64,000 nt of DNA from Deltaproteobacteria bacterium (GCA_020852955.1 JADYZW010000051.1:62001-126000), one strand, 5' to 3'. Numbered from the stretch's first letter, positions 9,572-18,906 are shown. The notes: generated from the sequence alone by a model not told the origin. Program-made: numbers and translations.

Positions 9572-10759
9572 GTGCCGCCGCCGCGTCTGGCGCTCTGGGG
9601 GTCGGAGCTCTCGCCGTTCGCGCTCAAGGTGCGGGCGTGTCTCGATTGGGCGGGGCTCGCCTACGAGTGGCTGCCCGCCGAAGGCGGGCGCCTCCGTAAC
9701 CTGCGCGTGAACTGGACGATCGAGCGCGCCAAGCGCGCTCGATCGGTCGAGCGCCACCCGCGCCTGGACCCGCTCGACGAGTATCCGCTCGTGCCGTTCC
9801 TCGTGGTCGACGACCGGCGCGTGCTCTACGACTCGTCGGCGCTCGCGCAGTGGATCGACGATCGCCTTCCGGCGCCGCACGGCCGCCTCGTGCCGACCGA
9901 CCCCGCGGTCGCGTTCGTGGCGCGTCTCGTCGACGAGGCCCTCGACGAGCTCGGCCTCTACCTCGCGCACCACAATCGCTGGGTGCTGTCCGCGACCACC
10001 AACGACGCCGGCGCGCGGCTCGCGCGCGAGTTCCGCCGCGTGCTGCCGCCCGGTACGGGCCGGATCATGGCGCGCCATTTCTCCGAGCGGCAGGTGCGCC
10101 GGCTGCCGTACCTCTTCAGCGTCGCGCCGGCGGGCTTCGCGGTCGGACTGCGTCCGGCGTTGACGCCGCCCGCGCCCGCGGGGTTCCCGCCGACCCACGC
10201 GCTCCTCGCCGAGACGTGGGCGGCGCTCCTTTCGAGCCTCGAACCCGTGCTCTCGCGGCGGCCCCATCTCCTCGGCGACGGGTTCACGATCGCCGATGCC
10301 GGCGTCTACGGGCAGCTCGCGATGAACCTGAAGGATCCGGACGCGGCCGCCGACATGCGCGCGCGCGCGCCGGGGACCGTCGCCCGGTTGGAGGCGATTC
10401 GCGATCGCCGGCATGCGGGGGCGGGCGGCGCTCCGGGGCTGCCGCCCGATCTGGCGCCGCTCCTCGACGTCGTCGCGCGGACGTTCGTGCCCCTCATGCA
10501 GCAGAACGCGCGCGCGTACGAGGAGGCGCGCGCGCGCGGCGAGACGCTCTTCAACGAGCGGGCGTTCGACCGCGGCCGGGCGCTCTACGACGGAACGCTC
10601 CTCGGTCATTCCTTCCGCGCGGTCGTGAAGACCTTCCAGGTACGCGTCTGGCGCGACCTGTGCGCGGCCTGGCGGGCGCTCGATGCCGACGCCCGCGGGC
10701 GCCTGCGGCCGCTCCTGGCCGGCGCATCGTTCGAGTCGACGCCCCCGCGCCTTCCATGA
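9572..10759 (+). CDS. Glutathione S-transferase-like protein
   Basis: A 395-residue protein whose N-terminal 90 residues form a thioredoxin-like GST domain: LALWGSELSPFALKVRACLDW followed by PLVPFLVVDDRRVLYDSSAL, with the cis-Pro and Asp-Ser glutathione-binding pattern. A GST C-terminal helical domain is seen near HLLGDGFTIADAGVYGQL. At 395 residues it is nearly twice the usual GST length; the extra sequence lies in the middle and at the C-terminus. The start is GTG 9572. It probably binds glutathione or a similar thiol in the cytoplasm, but the substrate and even catalytic activity are open. It stands alone between the DUF3604 promoter region and the M16 pair. Confidence 0.75.
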   Translation: MPPPRLALWGSELSPFALKVRACLDWAGLAYEWLPAEGGRLRNLRVNWTIERAKRARSVERHPRLDPLDEYPLVPFLVVDDRRVLYDSSALAQWIDDRLPAPHGRLVPTDPAVAFVARLVDEALDELGLYLAHHNRWVLSATTNDAGARLAREFRRVLPPGTGRIMARHFSERQVRRLPYLFSVAPAGFAVGLRPALTPPAPAGFPPTHALLAETWAALLSSLEPVLSRRPHLLGDGFTIADAGVYGQLAMNLKDPDAAADMRARAPGTVARLEAIRDRRHAGAGGAPGLPPDLAPLLDVVARTFVPLMQQNARAYEEARARGETLFNERAFDRGRALYDGTLLGHSFRAVVKTFQVRVWRDLCAAWRALDADARGRLRPLLAGASFESTPPRLP

Positions 10760-10894
10760 CAGGCCGCGAGCTCCCGGCGTCGCGGGGCGGTCGGGACGGG
10801 TCGCGGACGTGAATCTCGCGAAGTGGGATTGGCGAGCGGTCGCCGGCGCGGCATGATCCCACGGCCCGGGCGATCCGCCCGGCGGTGGAGGACG

Positions 10895-12292
10895 ATGCGC
10901 GTACGACGGTTCCTGGCGGCGGCGGGTGTGGCGGCGATCGTGGCCGGTGGCGTCGAAGTGCCGGCGGTGCGGGCCGCGGTAGACGTTCCGGTCGAGAAGA
11001 CGACGCTCGCGAACGGCCTTACGGTGCTGGTGCACGAGGACCGCGATCTCCCGGTCGTGAGCCTCTACATCTTCTTCCGCACCGGCTCGCGCAACGAGCG
11101 GCCCGGCATCACGGGCATCTCGCACCTCTTCGAGCACATGATGTTCAACGGCGGCGAGCACACCGTCGGCAAGTTCGACGAGATCATCGAGGGCAACGGC
11201 GGCTCGACCAACGGCTACACGACGCGCGACTTCACCGTGTACCTCGAGAGCTTCCCGCCGCCCGCGCTCGAGCGGGTGCTGTGGCTGGAAGCCGACCGCA
11301 TGCGCGCCCTCGCCCTCACCGAGAAGAACCTCGAGCAGGAGCGCGGCATCGTGAAGGAGGAGCGGCGCCTGCGCACCGATGACGATCCCGAGGGCACGAT
11401 GTACGAGCAGCTCTATCTCGCGGCCTACGAGGCCAGCACCTACCGCTGGGGGCCGATCGGCTTCATGGCCGACATCGGCGCGATCGGACTCGACGACGCA
11501 CAGCGCTACTTTCGCACGTACTACGCGCCGAACAATGCGATCGTGGTGCTGGCCGGCGCGATCGCCCCGCGCGCGGGTTTCGCGCTCGTCGATCGGTATT
11601 TCGGCGATATCCCGGCGCAGACGCCGCCGCGGCCGGTCGTGAACGTCGAGCCGCCGCAGCGCGGGCCGAAGGCCGTCGAGTACCACAAGGTCGCCGAGCT
11701 GCCCTCGGTCGCGATCGGCTACAAGGCCGTGAACGCCCGCCATCCCGATCGCCCGGCGCTCGATGTCCTGCAGACCATCCTCGGCCACGGCCAGAGCTCG
11801 CGCCTCCATCGCGCCATCGTCCGCGAGAAGGAACTCGCGAGCGGCGTCGACGTGAGCTTCAACTGGGGTATCGACCCGGAGCTCTTCTGGTTCTCGGGAC
11901 AAGCGCGTCCCGGCAAGAGCGCCAAGGCGCTCGCGCAGGCGATCGAGGTCGAGGTCGCCAAGCTCCGCGACCGTCCGCCCGACGAGCGCGAGCTTCGGAA
12001 GGCCAAGAACCTCCTCCAGGCCGACTACGTGCGCGGGCTGAGCTCGATCTCCGGCAAGGCCAACCAGCTCGGTTTCTACGAAGTCGTGTTCGGCGACTAT
12101 CGCGAGATGTTCGAGGAGACGCAGCGGGTCGAGGCGGTGACGGCGGCCGACGTGCAGCGCGTGGCGCGCGCCTACCTGGTGCCGAGCGGGCGGACGACCG
12201 TCGAGCTCGTGCCCGAGCGGCCGAACGCGGGGGCGCCGCCGCGGCTCTCCGGCGCGCCCGTCGGCGCGTCGGTCCCGGGGGTGATGCGATGA
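10895..12292 (+). CDS. M16 family zinc peptidase, catalytic subunit
   Basis: A 465-residue exported peptidase of the M16B (pitrilysin/processing peptidase) type. A signal peptide covers residues 1-27. The inverted zinc motif HxxEH is present at HLFEH (His77, Glu80, His81), with the distal Glu in GIVKEERR (155/156). ATG 10895 is preferred because GGAGGA lies a few bases upstream and the signal peptide starts there; an upstream in-frame start would add 24 Arg-rich residues. The stop overlaps the next M16 gene by four bases (ATGA), which supports one-to-one synthesis of a heterodimer. It lacks the Arg/Tyr substrate pair near its C-terminus, which the partner supplies. Confidence 0.92.
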   Translation: MRVRRFLAAAGVAAIVAGGVEVPAVRAAVDVPVEKTTLANGLTVLVHEDRDLPVVSLYIFFRTGSRNERPGITGISHLFEHMMFNGGEHTVGKFDEIIEGNGGSTNGYTTRDFTVYLESFPPPALERVLWLEADRMRALALTEKNLEQERGIVKEERRLRTDDDPEGTMYEQLYLAAYEASTYRWGPIGFMADIGAIGLDDAQRYFRTYYAPNNAIVVLAGAIAPRAGFALVDRYFGDIPAQTPPRPVVNVEPPQRGPKAVEYHKVAELPSVAIGYKAVNARHPDRPALDVLQTILGHGQSSRLHRAIVREKELASGVDVSFNWGIDPELFWFSGQARPGKSAKALAQAIEVEVAKLRDRPPDERELRKAKNLLQADYVRGLSSISGKANQLGFYEVVFGDYREMFEETQRVEAVTAADVQRVARAYLVPSGRTTVELVPERPNAGAPPRLSGAPVGASVPGVMR

Positions 12293-13773
12293 TGCGCCCG
12301 GCCTCGCGCGGGATGCACGCCGCCCTCGCGCTCGCGTGCGCGGTGCTCGCGACCGTCGGGTGCGCGCCGCGCGGCGCGCTGTTCGGCGCGCGCCGCGTGA
12401 CGCCGCCCCCGATCGGGCCGCCGGCGGCCGCGGTCACGATGCCGAGGGTCGTCGAGCGCGTGCTCGCGAACGGCCTCACGGTGCTCGTCTCGGAGTACCA
12501 CGCGCTGCCGATCATGCGCTTCCACCTGCTGCTCCCCGGCGGTGCGGCGTACGATCCACCCGGCAAGGAGGGCGTCGCCGAGCTCACGGCGGCGCTGCTC
12601 GACCAGGGCACGACCCGGCGCGGCGCCGAGGAGCTCGCGCGCGAGGTCGAGTTTCTCGGTGGCCGGATCGGAGCCGAGGCCGGCACCGACTTCTCCACGG
12701 TCGCGGGCGAATTCCTGAGCAAGGATTTCGACGCCGGGCTGGAGCTCTTCAGCGACGTGGTGTTGCACCCCGCCTTCCGCGTCGACGAGCTCCAGCGCGC
12801 GCAAGGACTCATGCTCGCGGGCATCGTCTCGGGACGCGACAACCCGGCCTCGGTCGCCGAGGTCTGCTACGCGCGATGGCTGTACGGCGCGCATCCCTAC
12901 GGGCACCTTTCGCGCGGCGCCGAGGAGAGCGTACGTCGCCTGGATCGCTCCGACGCGCAGGGGTTCTACGCGCGCCACTATGTGCCCGACCACGCGATTC
13001 TCGTCGTGATCGGAGACGCGCCGACCGCCGACATCCTCGCCGGGGTCGAGCGCGCCTTCGGCGCGTGGAAGCGGGGAGGGGCGGCGGTTGACGCGCCGGC
13101 GGCGCCGGCGCGCGTCAGCGGCCGGCGCATCCTGCTCGTCGACAAGCCCGACGCGACCCAGGCCCACCTCCGCATCGGCAACGTGGCGATCGCCCGCACC
13201 GATCCGAGCTACGTCGCGGCCACCGTCACCAGCACGATCCTCGGCGGCGGGTTCGGAGCGCGGCTCGTCGAGGAGCTGCGCGTGAAGCGGAGCCTCACCT
13301 ACGGCGCCTGGAGCGGCTTCGCCGCGCGCAAGGCGCCCGGAGATTTCCGGGTCGGGACGTTCACCAAGGTCGAGACGACGGGCGAGGCGCTGCAGGTCGC
13401 GCTCGACGTACTCGACGGCTTTGCGGCGAAGGGTGCGACGGCCGAGGAGCTGGCGCGGGCGCAGAGCCTCATGACCGGCCAGTTTCCGAAGCAGCTCGAG
13501 ACGCCGGGCGCCGTCGCCGGGAAGCTCGCGGAGCTCGCGGGCTTCGGACTCCCGCGGAGCGACCTGGAGGCCTATCCGGCGCGCGTGAACGCGACCTCGC
13601 TCGCGGACGTGGCGGACCTGGCGCGACGCTGGACGCCGACCGCCGACGCCGCGATCGTCGTCGTCGGTCCGGCCGACCGGATCGCGCCGCAGCTCGCGAA
13701 ATTCGGGACGGTGGAGCGGACCACTCCCGCCGGCTGCGAAGGACCGAGGGCGCCGACCGCGGCGGGGCGTTGA
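12289..13773 (+). CDS. M16 family peptidase-like subunit (non-catalytic), lipoprotein-like
   Basis: A 494-residue partner of the preceding peptidase. It opens with a lipoprotein-type signal ending in Cys25 (LATVGC), which would tether the complex to a membrane. At the place of HxxEH it reads EGVAELTAALLDQG, so the zinc site is lost. Near residues 325-335 LRVKRSLTYGAW carries the Arg/Tyr pair that holds the substrate in M16B heterodimers. ATG 12289 overlaps the stop of the upstream gene. The division of zinc site and R/Y pair between two coupled genes matches known bacterial M16B heterodimers. Targets of the protease are unknown. Confidence 0.9.
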   Translation: MMRPASRGMHAALALACAVLATVGCAPRGALFGARRVTPPPIGPPAAAVTMPRVVERVLANGLTVLVSEYHALPIMRFHLLLPGGAAYDPPGKEGVAELTAALLDQGTTRRGAEELAREVEFLGGRIGAEAGTDFSTVAGEFLSKDFDAGLELFSDVVLHPAFRVDELQRAQGLMLAGIVSGRDNPASVAEVCYARWLYGAHPYGHLSRGAEESVRRLDRSDAQGFYARHYVPDHAILVVIGDAPTADILAGVERAFGAWKRGGAAVDAPAAPARVSGRRILLVDKPDATQAHLRIGNVAIARTDPSYVAATVTSTILGGGFGARLVEELRVKRSLTYGAWSGFAARKAPGDFRVGTFTKVETTGEALQVALDVLDGFAAKGATAEELARAQSLMTGQFPKQLETPGAVAGKLAELAGFGLPRSDLEAYPARVNATSLADVADLARRWTPTADAAIVVVGPADRIAPQLAKFGTVERTTPAGCEGPRAPTAAGR

Positions 13774-13778
13774 AGGCG

Positions 13779-13806
13779 GGGAGCGCGCCGGCGCGCGCGG
13801 GCTCCC
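13779..13806 (+). terminator. Hairpin after the M16 gene pair
   Basis: GGGAGC (13779-13784) pairs with GCTCCC (13801-13806), and a perfect 14-base palindrome GCGCGCCGGCGCGC sits at 13783-13796. No T-run follows, so it may stop transcription only with help from Rho or act in mRNA stability. Confidence 0.35.
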
Positions 13807-13908
13807 AGCGGCGCGAATCGGCGGCGGGAGAATTCCGGGGATGAGGAATCGAATTGCGGTAAAGCCGGGCGATTGCGGACCGGCACGGCGTGTGCTGGCG
13901 TCCCCGAC

Positions 13909-15570
13909 ATGCGCGATGCCCCGCTCGAGCTGAACGAGAGCCACGCCGCGGCCGTCCGAAGTCACCCCGACCGCTTCCGGCGCCCGGTGGCCGAGGCGTA
14001 CGACGTCGTGGTGGTCGGCGCCGGGCCCGGGGGCCTCGTCGCCGCGGCGCTCGCGGCGCGCGCCGGCAAGCGCGTGCTCGTGCTCGACGGCCACTACGTG
14101 GTCGGCGGCAACGCCACGGTGTTCCGGCGCAAGCGCTGGGAGTTCGACGTCGGCATCCACTATCTCGGCGATTGCCAGCCGGGCGGTCTGATCCCGCGCA
14201 TCCTGGAGGCGTGCGGGGCACCCGGAGTGCGGTTCTTGCCGATGGATCCGGAGTTCGAGCAGCTGAGCTTCCCCGACTTTGAGTTCTGCATCCCGCGCGA
14301 CCGCGCCGAGTTCGAGAAGCGGCTGCTGGCCAGGTTCCCCGCCGAGGCCCGCGGCATCCGCCGTTGGTTCCGCTTCCTCCGGCAGGTCGAGCGCGTCACG
14401 ACCGCGATGTCCTCGGGGGCGCGCTGGCGGGAGATCCTCGCGGTGGTGCGCTCGCCGCTCGTCCTGCGCTACGGCCGCGGACCCCTCGGGCGGTTGCTCG
14501 ACGCCTGCACGCGCGATCCGCGGCTCCGCGCCGTGCTGACGGCGCAGAACGGCACCTACGCCATCGACCCGGAGCGCGTGTCGGCAGTGCTGCACGCGGG
14601 ATTGCAGAACCACTATTTTGTGAGCGGCGGCTGGTATCCCGAGGGCGGGGCGCAAGTCCTCGCCGACCGCCTGGCGGAGGCGATCGAGGCGGCGGGCGGC
14701 GAGATCCGCCTGCGCTCGCGTGTGCGTCGCATCCACGTGGAGAGCGGCCGCGCGACCGGCGTGACCTTCGACAACAAGCATCTCGGGACGGTCCGGGTGG
14801 CGGCGCCGATCGTCGTCAGCAACGCCGACCTGAAGCGTACCGTCCTGGAGCTCGTCGGCGCCGAGCATTTCTCCGCCGAGTTCGTGGAGCGCGTGCGACG
14901 ATTCGAGATGGCGCTGCCGCTCTTCGTCGTGTTCCTCGGGCTCGACGTTCCGCCCGAGCGGTTGCCCTACGGCAACGTCAACCGCTGGTGGTTCGGCGAC
15001 TACGACTTCGGGGCGGCCTACGCGCAAGTCACCCGCGGCGAGATGCCGGACGTCCCGTTCCTCTACGTCGCGACCGCGTCGCGCAAGGACCCGGCGAACC
15101 CGCGCATCGCGCCCCCCGGGCACACGAACCTCCAGCTGATGACGATCGCCCCGCCGCAGCCCGCCTTCTGGGGCGTGAGCGAGGAGACGGTGGCGGACGG
15201 GACGTACGAGGCGAACGAGGGCTATCAAGCGGTGAAGCAGGCGCTCACGGAGCGCCTCATCGCCGCCGCCGAGCGGATCGTCCCTGGTCTCGGCGCGCAC
15301 ATCGTCTATCGCGAGGCCGCGACGCCGCTCACCCATACGCGCTACACCGGCTCGACCGGCGGCACCTCCTACGGCATCGCGGCGACTCCCGGACAGTTCC
15401 TCGAACGTCGTCCGGGCGCGGCGACCCCGATCGAAGGGCTCTTCCTCGCCGGCGCCTCGACGCGCGCCGGGCACGGCATCGTCGGGGCGATGACCTCCGG
15501 GGTGCAGGCGGCTGACCGCATGCTCGGGGAGGGCTCGGCCGCCCGCATCCTCGGATCGCGTCGCCGATAG
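13909..15570 (+). CDS. FAD-dependent oxidoreductase, CrtI/retinol-saturase type
   Basis: A 553-residue flavoprotein. The FAD-binding Rossmann motif VVVGAGPGGLVAAALAAR appears near residues 34-51, then GGNATVFRRKRWEFDVGIHY, which matches the second FAD-contact region of phytoene desaturases and all-trans-retinol 13,14-reductases. The C-terminal GLFLAGASTRAGHGIVGAM is the usual FAD-closing segment. Such enzymes add or remove hydrogens on polyene or isoprenoid chains. No carotenoid genes are nearby, so the substrate is open. ATG 13909 is used rather than an upstream start because the extra 12 residues look non-coding. It converges on the secreted protein gene across a strong hairpin. Confidence 0.87.
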   Translation: MRDAPLELNESHAAAVRSHPDRFRRPVAEAYDVVVVGAGPGGLVAAALAARAGKRVLVLDGHYVVGGNATVFRRKRWEFDVGIHYLGDCQPGGLIPRILEACGAPGVRFLPMDPEFEQLSFPDFEFCIPRDRAEFEKRLLARFPAEARGIRRWFRFLRQVERVTTAMSSGARWREILAVVRSPLVLRYGRGPLGRLLDACTRDPRLRAVLTAQNGTYAIDPERVSAVLHAGLQNHYFVSGGWYPEGGAQVLADRLAEAIEAAGGEIRLRSRVRRIHVESGRATGVTFDNKHLGTVRVAAPIVVSNADLKRTVLELVGAEHFSAEFVERVRRFEMALPLFVVFLGLDVPPERLPYGNVNRWWFGDYDFGAAYAQVTRGEMPDVPFLYVATASRKDPANPRIAPPGHTNLQLMTIAPPQPAFWGVSEETVADGTYEANEGYQAVKQALTERLIAAAERIVPGLGAHIVYREAATPLTHTRYTGSTGGTSYGIAATPGQFLERRPGAATPIEGLFLAGASTRAGHGIVGAMTSGVQAADRMLGEGSAARILGSRRR

Positions 15571-15574
15571 GGAG

Positions 15575-15608
15575 CGTCCGCGGGGTCGCGCTGCCGACCC
15601 CGCGGACG
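15575..15608. terminator. Bidirectional terminator-like hairpin
   Basis: A perfect 14-base inverted repeat: the arms at 15575-15588 and 15595-15608 enclose a 6-base loop. It fills the gap between two converging genes, so it can end transcription from both sides, though no T-run is present. Confidence 0.6.
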
Positions 15609-15616
15609 GCAGCGCT

Positions 15617-18124
15617 TCAGTCGTCGTCGAGGCGCAGGTTCTGGGCGATGTCGAGCGTCCCGACGACCGGTAGCGTCACGTCCATGTTGACGTTCGGGGC
15701 GACGATGCTCGCCGGACCGTTCTCCGTCCATGTGCCGCAGTCGAAGGGCTTGCCCGCTACCGTCAGGGACGTCTGCGCGCCGCCCTGGCGCGGGTTCAGG
15801 ATCGTGCTCTTGGAGACCGCGGTCGTGAGCGCCGTCTCCACCGGTGGGGTCGTCGTGTAGTCGGCGTCCTCGCACGGCGTGACGCCGTCCGACGTCATCG
15901 CCGGCGTCGCGAGCACGCGGATCACGGCCGCGCCTGCGCCGGAGTCGCCGGAGCCGACGCCGATCGTGAGCGTCGGCGTGCCGTTCGCGCCGAGCCCGGC
16001 GCTGTCGACGACGAGGTTCACGTCGTAGTTGGTGCCGCCGTCGCAGTCGATCTCGCCGGCGTGGGCGGGATCCTGCTCGATGCGGACGCAGGCGCGTCCG
16101 GCGCCGGCGATCGAGGGAACGCTCGCCCCGATGTAGGCCGTCGCCGTCAGATAGAGCGCCGTCTTGCCGTTCGCGTCGGGAATGCCGGCCGCGAGGTGGA
16201 GCGGCCCGGGGTTGAAGTTGCCCTGGGTGCCGTTGTTGATGCCGAAGGTCGGGGTCACGGCGAGCCAGCTCGACTCGCCGTCGTCGGTCACGGTCGCGGC
16301 CGACGGACCCGGGGCGACGCTGAAGTCAAGCGGGCCGAGGAGCGTGCCCGTGAGGCAGGTGCAGCCGAAGCAGGTCTCGCCGGGGCCGCACTGCGCGTCC
16401 GATTCGCAGGTCTCGCCCGCGACGGGGTCGACGATGTCGTCGCCGCAGCGCCGGAGCGTGCAGTCGGTGCGGCAGGCGGCGTCGGGCGCGTCGGAGTTGG
16501 CGGCGCCGTCGTCGCATTGCTCGCCGGCGCTCACGACGCCGTCGCCGCAGAAGAGTTCGGGGCAGTGCAGATCCTGGCCGGGGTTCTCGCGGCCCGGCGA
16601 GTCCGAGAACTCCGTGCAGGTGAGGTCGAAAAGGCCTGCATCCGTGCAGCTGCCGGAGAGGTCCCACTCGGCGGTCGCGACGGCGCGACCGACCTGGGAA
16701 CGCTTCTCGAACGAGACGCCGGTCTTGAAGCCCTGGTCGACGCCCGCGCTGTACGGCGTCACCTGGAAGAGCGGCCCGAAGGTGCCGACGCCGGGCACGA
16801 CGCCCTCGTAGCTCACCGCGTCCGCGAGCCCCCCTTGGGGGTCGAGGAGCAAGATGCCGTCGGGGCATTGCCATCCGTTCTCGTTCAAGAAATTGCCGTT
16901 CTGGAGGTTCGTCTCGGTGTTCGGCGCCGGCAGCACGAGATCGCACTCGCCAGCGGTGACGTGGCGTGCCGAGGTGTAGCTGAAGCACGCGACCACGAAC
17001 CCGATGCCGAGCCCGGTGTCGTCGGGCACGATCGTGCCGTCCGGGATCACCGACGTGAAGTTGGCGTTGCCGGTCGTGACCCCGACGAAATTCGTGAAGG
17101 CGCAGCCGCTGTTGCCTTCGACCGCCACGATCGCGTAGCCGCCGAGGTCGGTCCCGGCGGGTGCTGCGATCTCGACGAACTCGTCGCGGTCGATGTTCCC
17201 TCCCTGGGCGATATCGTCGTAGTCGAACTCGTTGATCCATGGCTTCACCGTGGCGCCGACGCACGTCGCGCCGACGCAGACGTCGCCGCTCGTGCAGAGG
17301 TTCCCGTCGCTGCACGGACCGCCGTCTTCCGCCGTGCAGGCGGCGGAGCAGCAGTCGCCGTCGGCGAGGTTGCCGTCGTCGCACTGCTCGCCGGGATCGG
17401 CGATGCCGTCGCCGCAGGCCTCGACCGTGCAATCGGCGCGGCAGCCGTCGCCCGGCGTGGCGTTGCCGTCATCGCACGCCTCGGTGCCGGACGTGACGCC
17501 GTTGCCGCACGCGGTCGGCGTGCAGTTGGCGTCGCAGCCGTCACCGCTCGTGAGGTCGCCGTCGTCGCAGGTTTCGTTCGGATCGACGATGCCGTCGCCG
17601 CAGATCGGCTGGCACGCGATCGTCGGGCCCTTGCCGCCGATCCGGGTCGCCTCGTTGGCTTTGAAGGTCGTGAAGCGGCCGCAGTAGCGCGCCGCTCCGA
17701 TCCCGAGCCGCACCTCCGCGAAGGCGACGGGACCGGTGAGCGGCGAGAGCGCGGCGCCCTTCATCTTGATGGCGAGCTTCCCGCCCTTGTAGGTGACGCG
17801 CTGGACGCCGCCCGCGGCGCCGTTCTTGTCCTTGTACGCGAAGCCGCCCCCGGAGATCGACCAGTTGGCGCACGGCAGGCTGATCTCCGCCTTCACCTGG
17901 GTCGACGACGAGAGCCGCAGCGTCGAGGTCGCGGGGCAGAGGGGATTCGCGAGAGCGTAGAGCTCGGGATCCTTCACGAAGCTGATGGTCGTGGAGGGCG
18001 ACTTGCCGGGCTTGGCCTTGACGTTGAGCGTCCGGCCGCCGACGAGCGTCGTCTGCGCCGCCGCGGGGGAAGCCAGGAGCAGGCAAAGCGCGAGCGTGGG
18101 TCCGAACAGGGCGCGCGAGTCCAT
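15617..18124 (-). CDS. Large secreted protein with myxo-type Cys-rich repeats and a lamin-tail-like domain
   Basis: An exported 835-residue protein. A signal peptide (1-23) is followed by a beta-rich N-domain with a few cysteines. At residues 175-263 come three CGDGIVDPNETCDDGD-type repeats, the Cys-rich 'myxo disulfide' repeat. Residues about 295-450 begin WINEFDYDD and resemble a lamin-tail domain. Two more Cys repeats follow near CGDGVVSAGEQCDDG, and the C-terminus ends in LRLDDD. ATG 18124 is preferred since GGAGG precedes it and the signal peptide starts there. Likely on the cell surface or outside, in binding or attachment; no enzyme motif is seen. It has its own candidate promoter. Confidence 0.85.
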   Translation of the reverse strand: MDSRALFGPTLALCLLLASPAAAQTTLVGGRTLNVKAKPGKSPSTTISFVKDPELYALANPLCPATSTLRLSSSTQVKAEISLPCANWSISGGGFAYKDKNGAAGGVQRVTYKGGKLAIKMKGAALSPLTGPVAFAEVRLGIGAARYCGRFTTFKANEATRIGGKGPTIACQPICGDGIVDPNETCDDGDLTSGDGCDANCTPTACGNGVTSGTEACDDGNATPGDGCRADCTVEACGDGIADPGEQCDDGNLADGDCCSAACTAEDGGPCSDGNLCTSGDVCVGATCVGATVKPWINEFDYDDIAQGGNIDRDEFVEIAAPAGTDLGGYAIVAVEGNSGCAFTNFVGVTTGNANFTSVIPDGTIVPDDTGLGIGFVVACFSYTSARHVTAGECDLVLPAPNTETNLQNGNFLNENGWQCPDGILLLDPQGGLADAVSYEGVVPGVGTFGPLFQVTPYSAGVDQGFKTGVSFEKRSQVGRAVATAEWDLSGSCTDAGLFDLTCTEFSDSPGRENPGQDLHCPELFCGDGVVSAGEQCDDGAANSDAPDAACRTDCTLRRCGDDIVDPVAGETCESDAQCGPGETCFGCTCLTGTLLGPLDFSVAPGPSAATVTDDGESSWLAVTPTFGINNGTQGNFNPGPLHLAAGIPDANGKTALYLTATAYIGASVPSIAGAGRACVRIEQDPAHAGEIDCDGGTNYDVNLVVDSAGLGANGTPTLTIGVGSGDSGAGAAVIRVLATPAMTSDGVTPCEDADYTTTPPVETALTTAVSKSTILNPRQGGAQTSLTVAGKPFDCGTWTENGPASIVAPNVNMDVTLPVVGTLDIAQNLRLDDD

Positions 18125-18155
18125 GGGAAAACCTCCGTCGGCGAGCGTTCGCGGG

Positions 18156-18184
18156 TGCCTAGGGGGAACTGGCCGATCAGTCAA
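18156..18184 (-). promoter_or_regulatory. Candidate promoter of the Cys-rich secreted protein gene
   Basis: On the minus strand TTGACT (18179-18184) lies 17 bases before TAGGCA (18156-18161), in the short gap after the acyltransferase gene and about 32 bases before ATG 18124. Good -35 box, poor -10 box. Confidence 0.4.
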
Positions 18185-18195
18185 GACGCACCTCG

Positions 18196-18906
18196 TCATG
18201 CGCCCGGGGTCGAACCGGCCCTCGCGCGCGTCCGGCCGCGATAGCGCAGGATGCGCGCCGGCACGCCGGCGACGATCGCGAGCGGGGGAACGTCGCAGGT
18301 CACGACCGCGGCCGCGCCGATCACGCTGCCGCGCCCGATGGTGACGCCCGGCATGACGACCGCGTTCACGCCGACGTCGGCGCCGCGCTCGATGCGTACG
18401 GGCTCGGCGTCGACGTCGGCGTCGATCACGGGCGGGTCGAGGGGCGGCCCGGCGTGCGCCGAGCCGAGGATGCGCACGCCGGGGCCGATGGCGACGTCGT
18501 CCTCGAGCACGAGATCGCGGGCGTCGAGGTAGGCCTGCGGCCCGATCCAGACGCGCGTGCCGATGCGGCAGGTTCCGCCGCTCCGTCCCTGGAGATGCGC
18601 GTGCGCGCCGATGAAGACGCCGTCGGCCACCTCGAAGGTCTCGGCGTGCACGAAGCCGACGCCGGCCTCGACGCGGACGCCGTCGCCGACGCGCACGGCC
18701 AGGGCGCGCAGCAGCGCGCGCCGCATGCGCGCGTCGAAGTCGCTCGCGCCGTCGACGAAGCGGCTCCAGAGCTCGGCGATCGCCTTCGGCGTCATCGTCG
18801 CGCGGAGGTGGGCCGCGAGCCCGCGCTCGAACTCGGCGTCGGGAGCGATCGGCCGACGCGCGTGGCGCGCCGGGAGGCGCGAGGCCGGCGTGGGGCGCGG
18901 GCTCAC
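18196..18906 (-). CDS. Hexapeptide-repeat acyltransferase (WbbJ/LbetaH type)
   Basis: A 236-residue protein. Residues 1-65 are helical and lack motifs. The rest is a left-handed beta-helix with imperfect hexapeptide repeats: VGDGVRVEAGVGFV, VADGVFIGAHAHL, IGTRVWIGPQAYL, VLEDDVAIGPGVRIL, and the typical closing segment VMPGVTIGRGSVIGAAAVV then PPLAIVAGVPARI. This is the fold of sugar O-acetyl/acyltransferases. GTG 18906 overlaps the stop of the epimerase gene by four bases (GTGA), so the two are translated together. A joint role in making or decorating a surface glycan or lipid is likely. Acyl donor and acceptor are unknown. Confidence 0.82.
   Translation of the reverse strand: MSPRPTPASRLPARHARRPIAPDAEFERGLAAHLRATMTPKAIAELWSRFVDGASDFDARMRRALLRALAVRVGDGVRVEAGVGFVHAETFEVADGVFIGAHAHLQGRSGGTCRIGTRVWIGPQAYLDARDLVLEDDVAIGPGVRILGSAHAGPPLDPPVIDADVDAEPVRIERGADVGVNAVVMPGVTIGRGSVIGAAAVVTCDVPPLAIVAGVPARILRYRGRTRARAGSTPGA

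Noticed and set aside
12172..15474. Long minus-strand frame opposite the M16 pair and the flavoprotein
   Set aside because: The plus-strand genes have signal peptides, catalytic motifs and proper starts; the antisense product shows none.
18190..18215. GGGGTCGAACC sequence that looks like a tRNA T-loop
   Set aside because: It lies at the end of the acyltransferase gene region, and no acceptor stem or anticodon arm can be folded around it.
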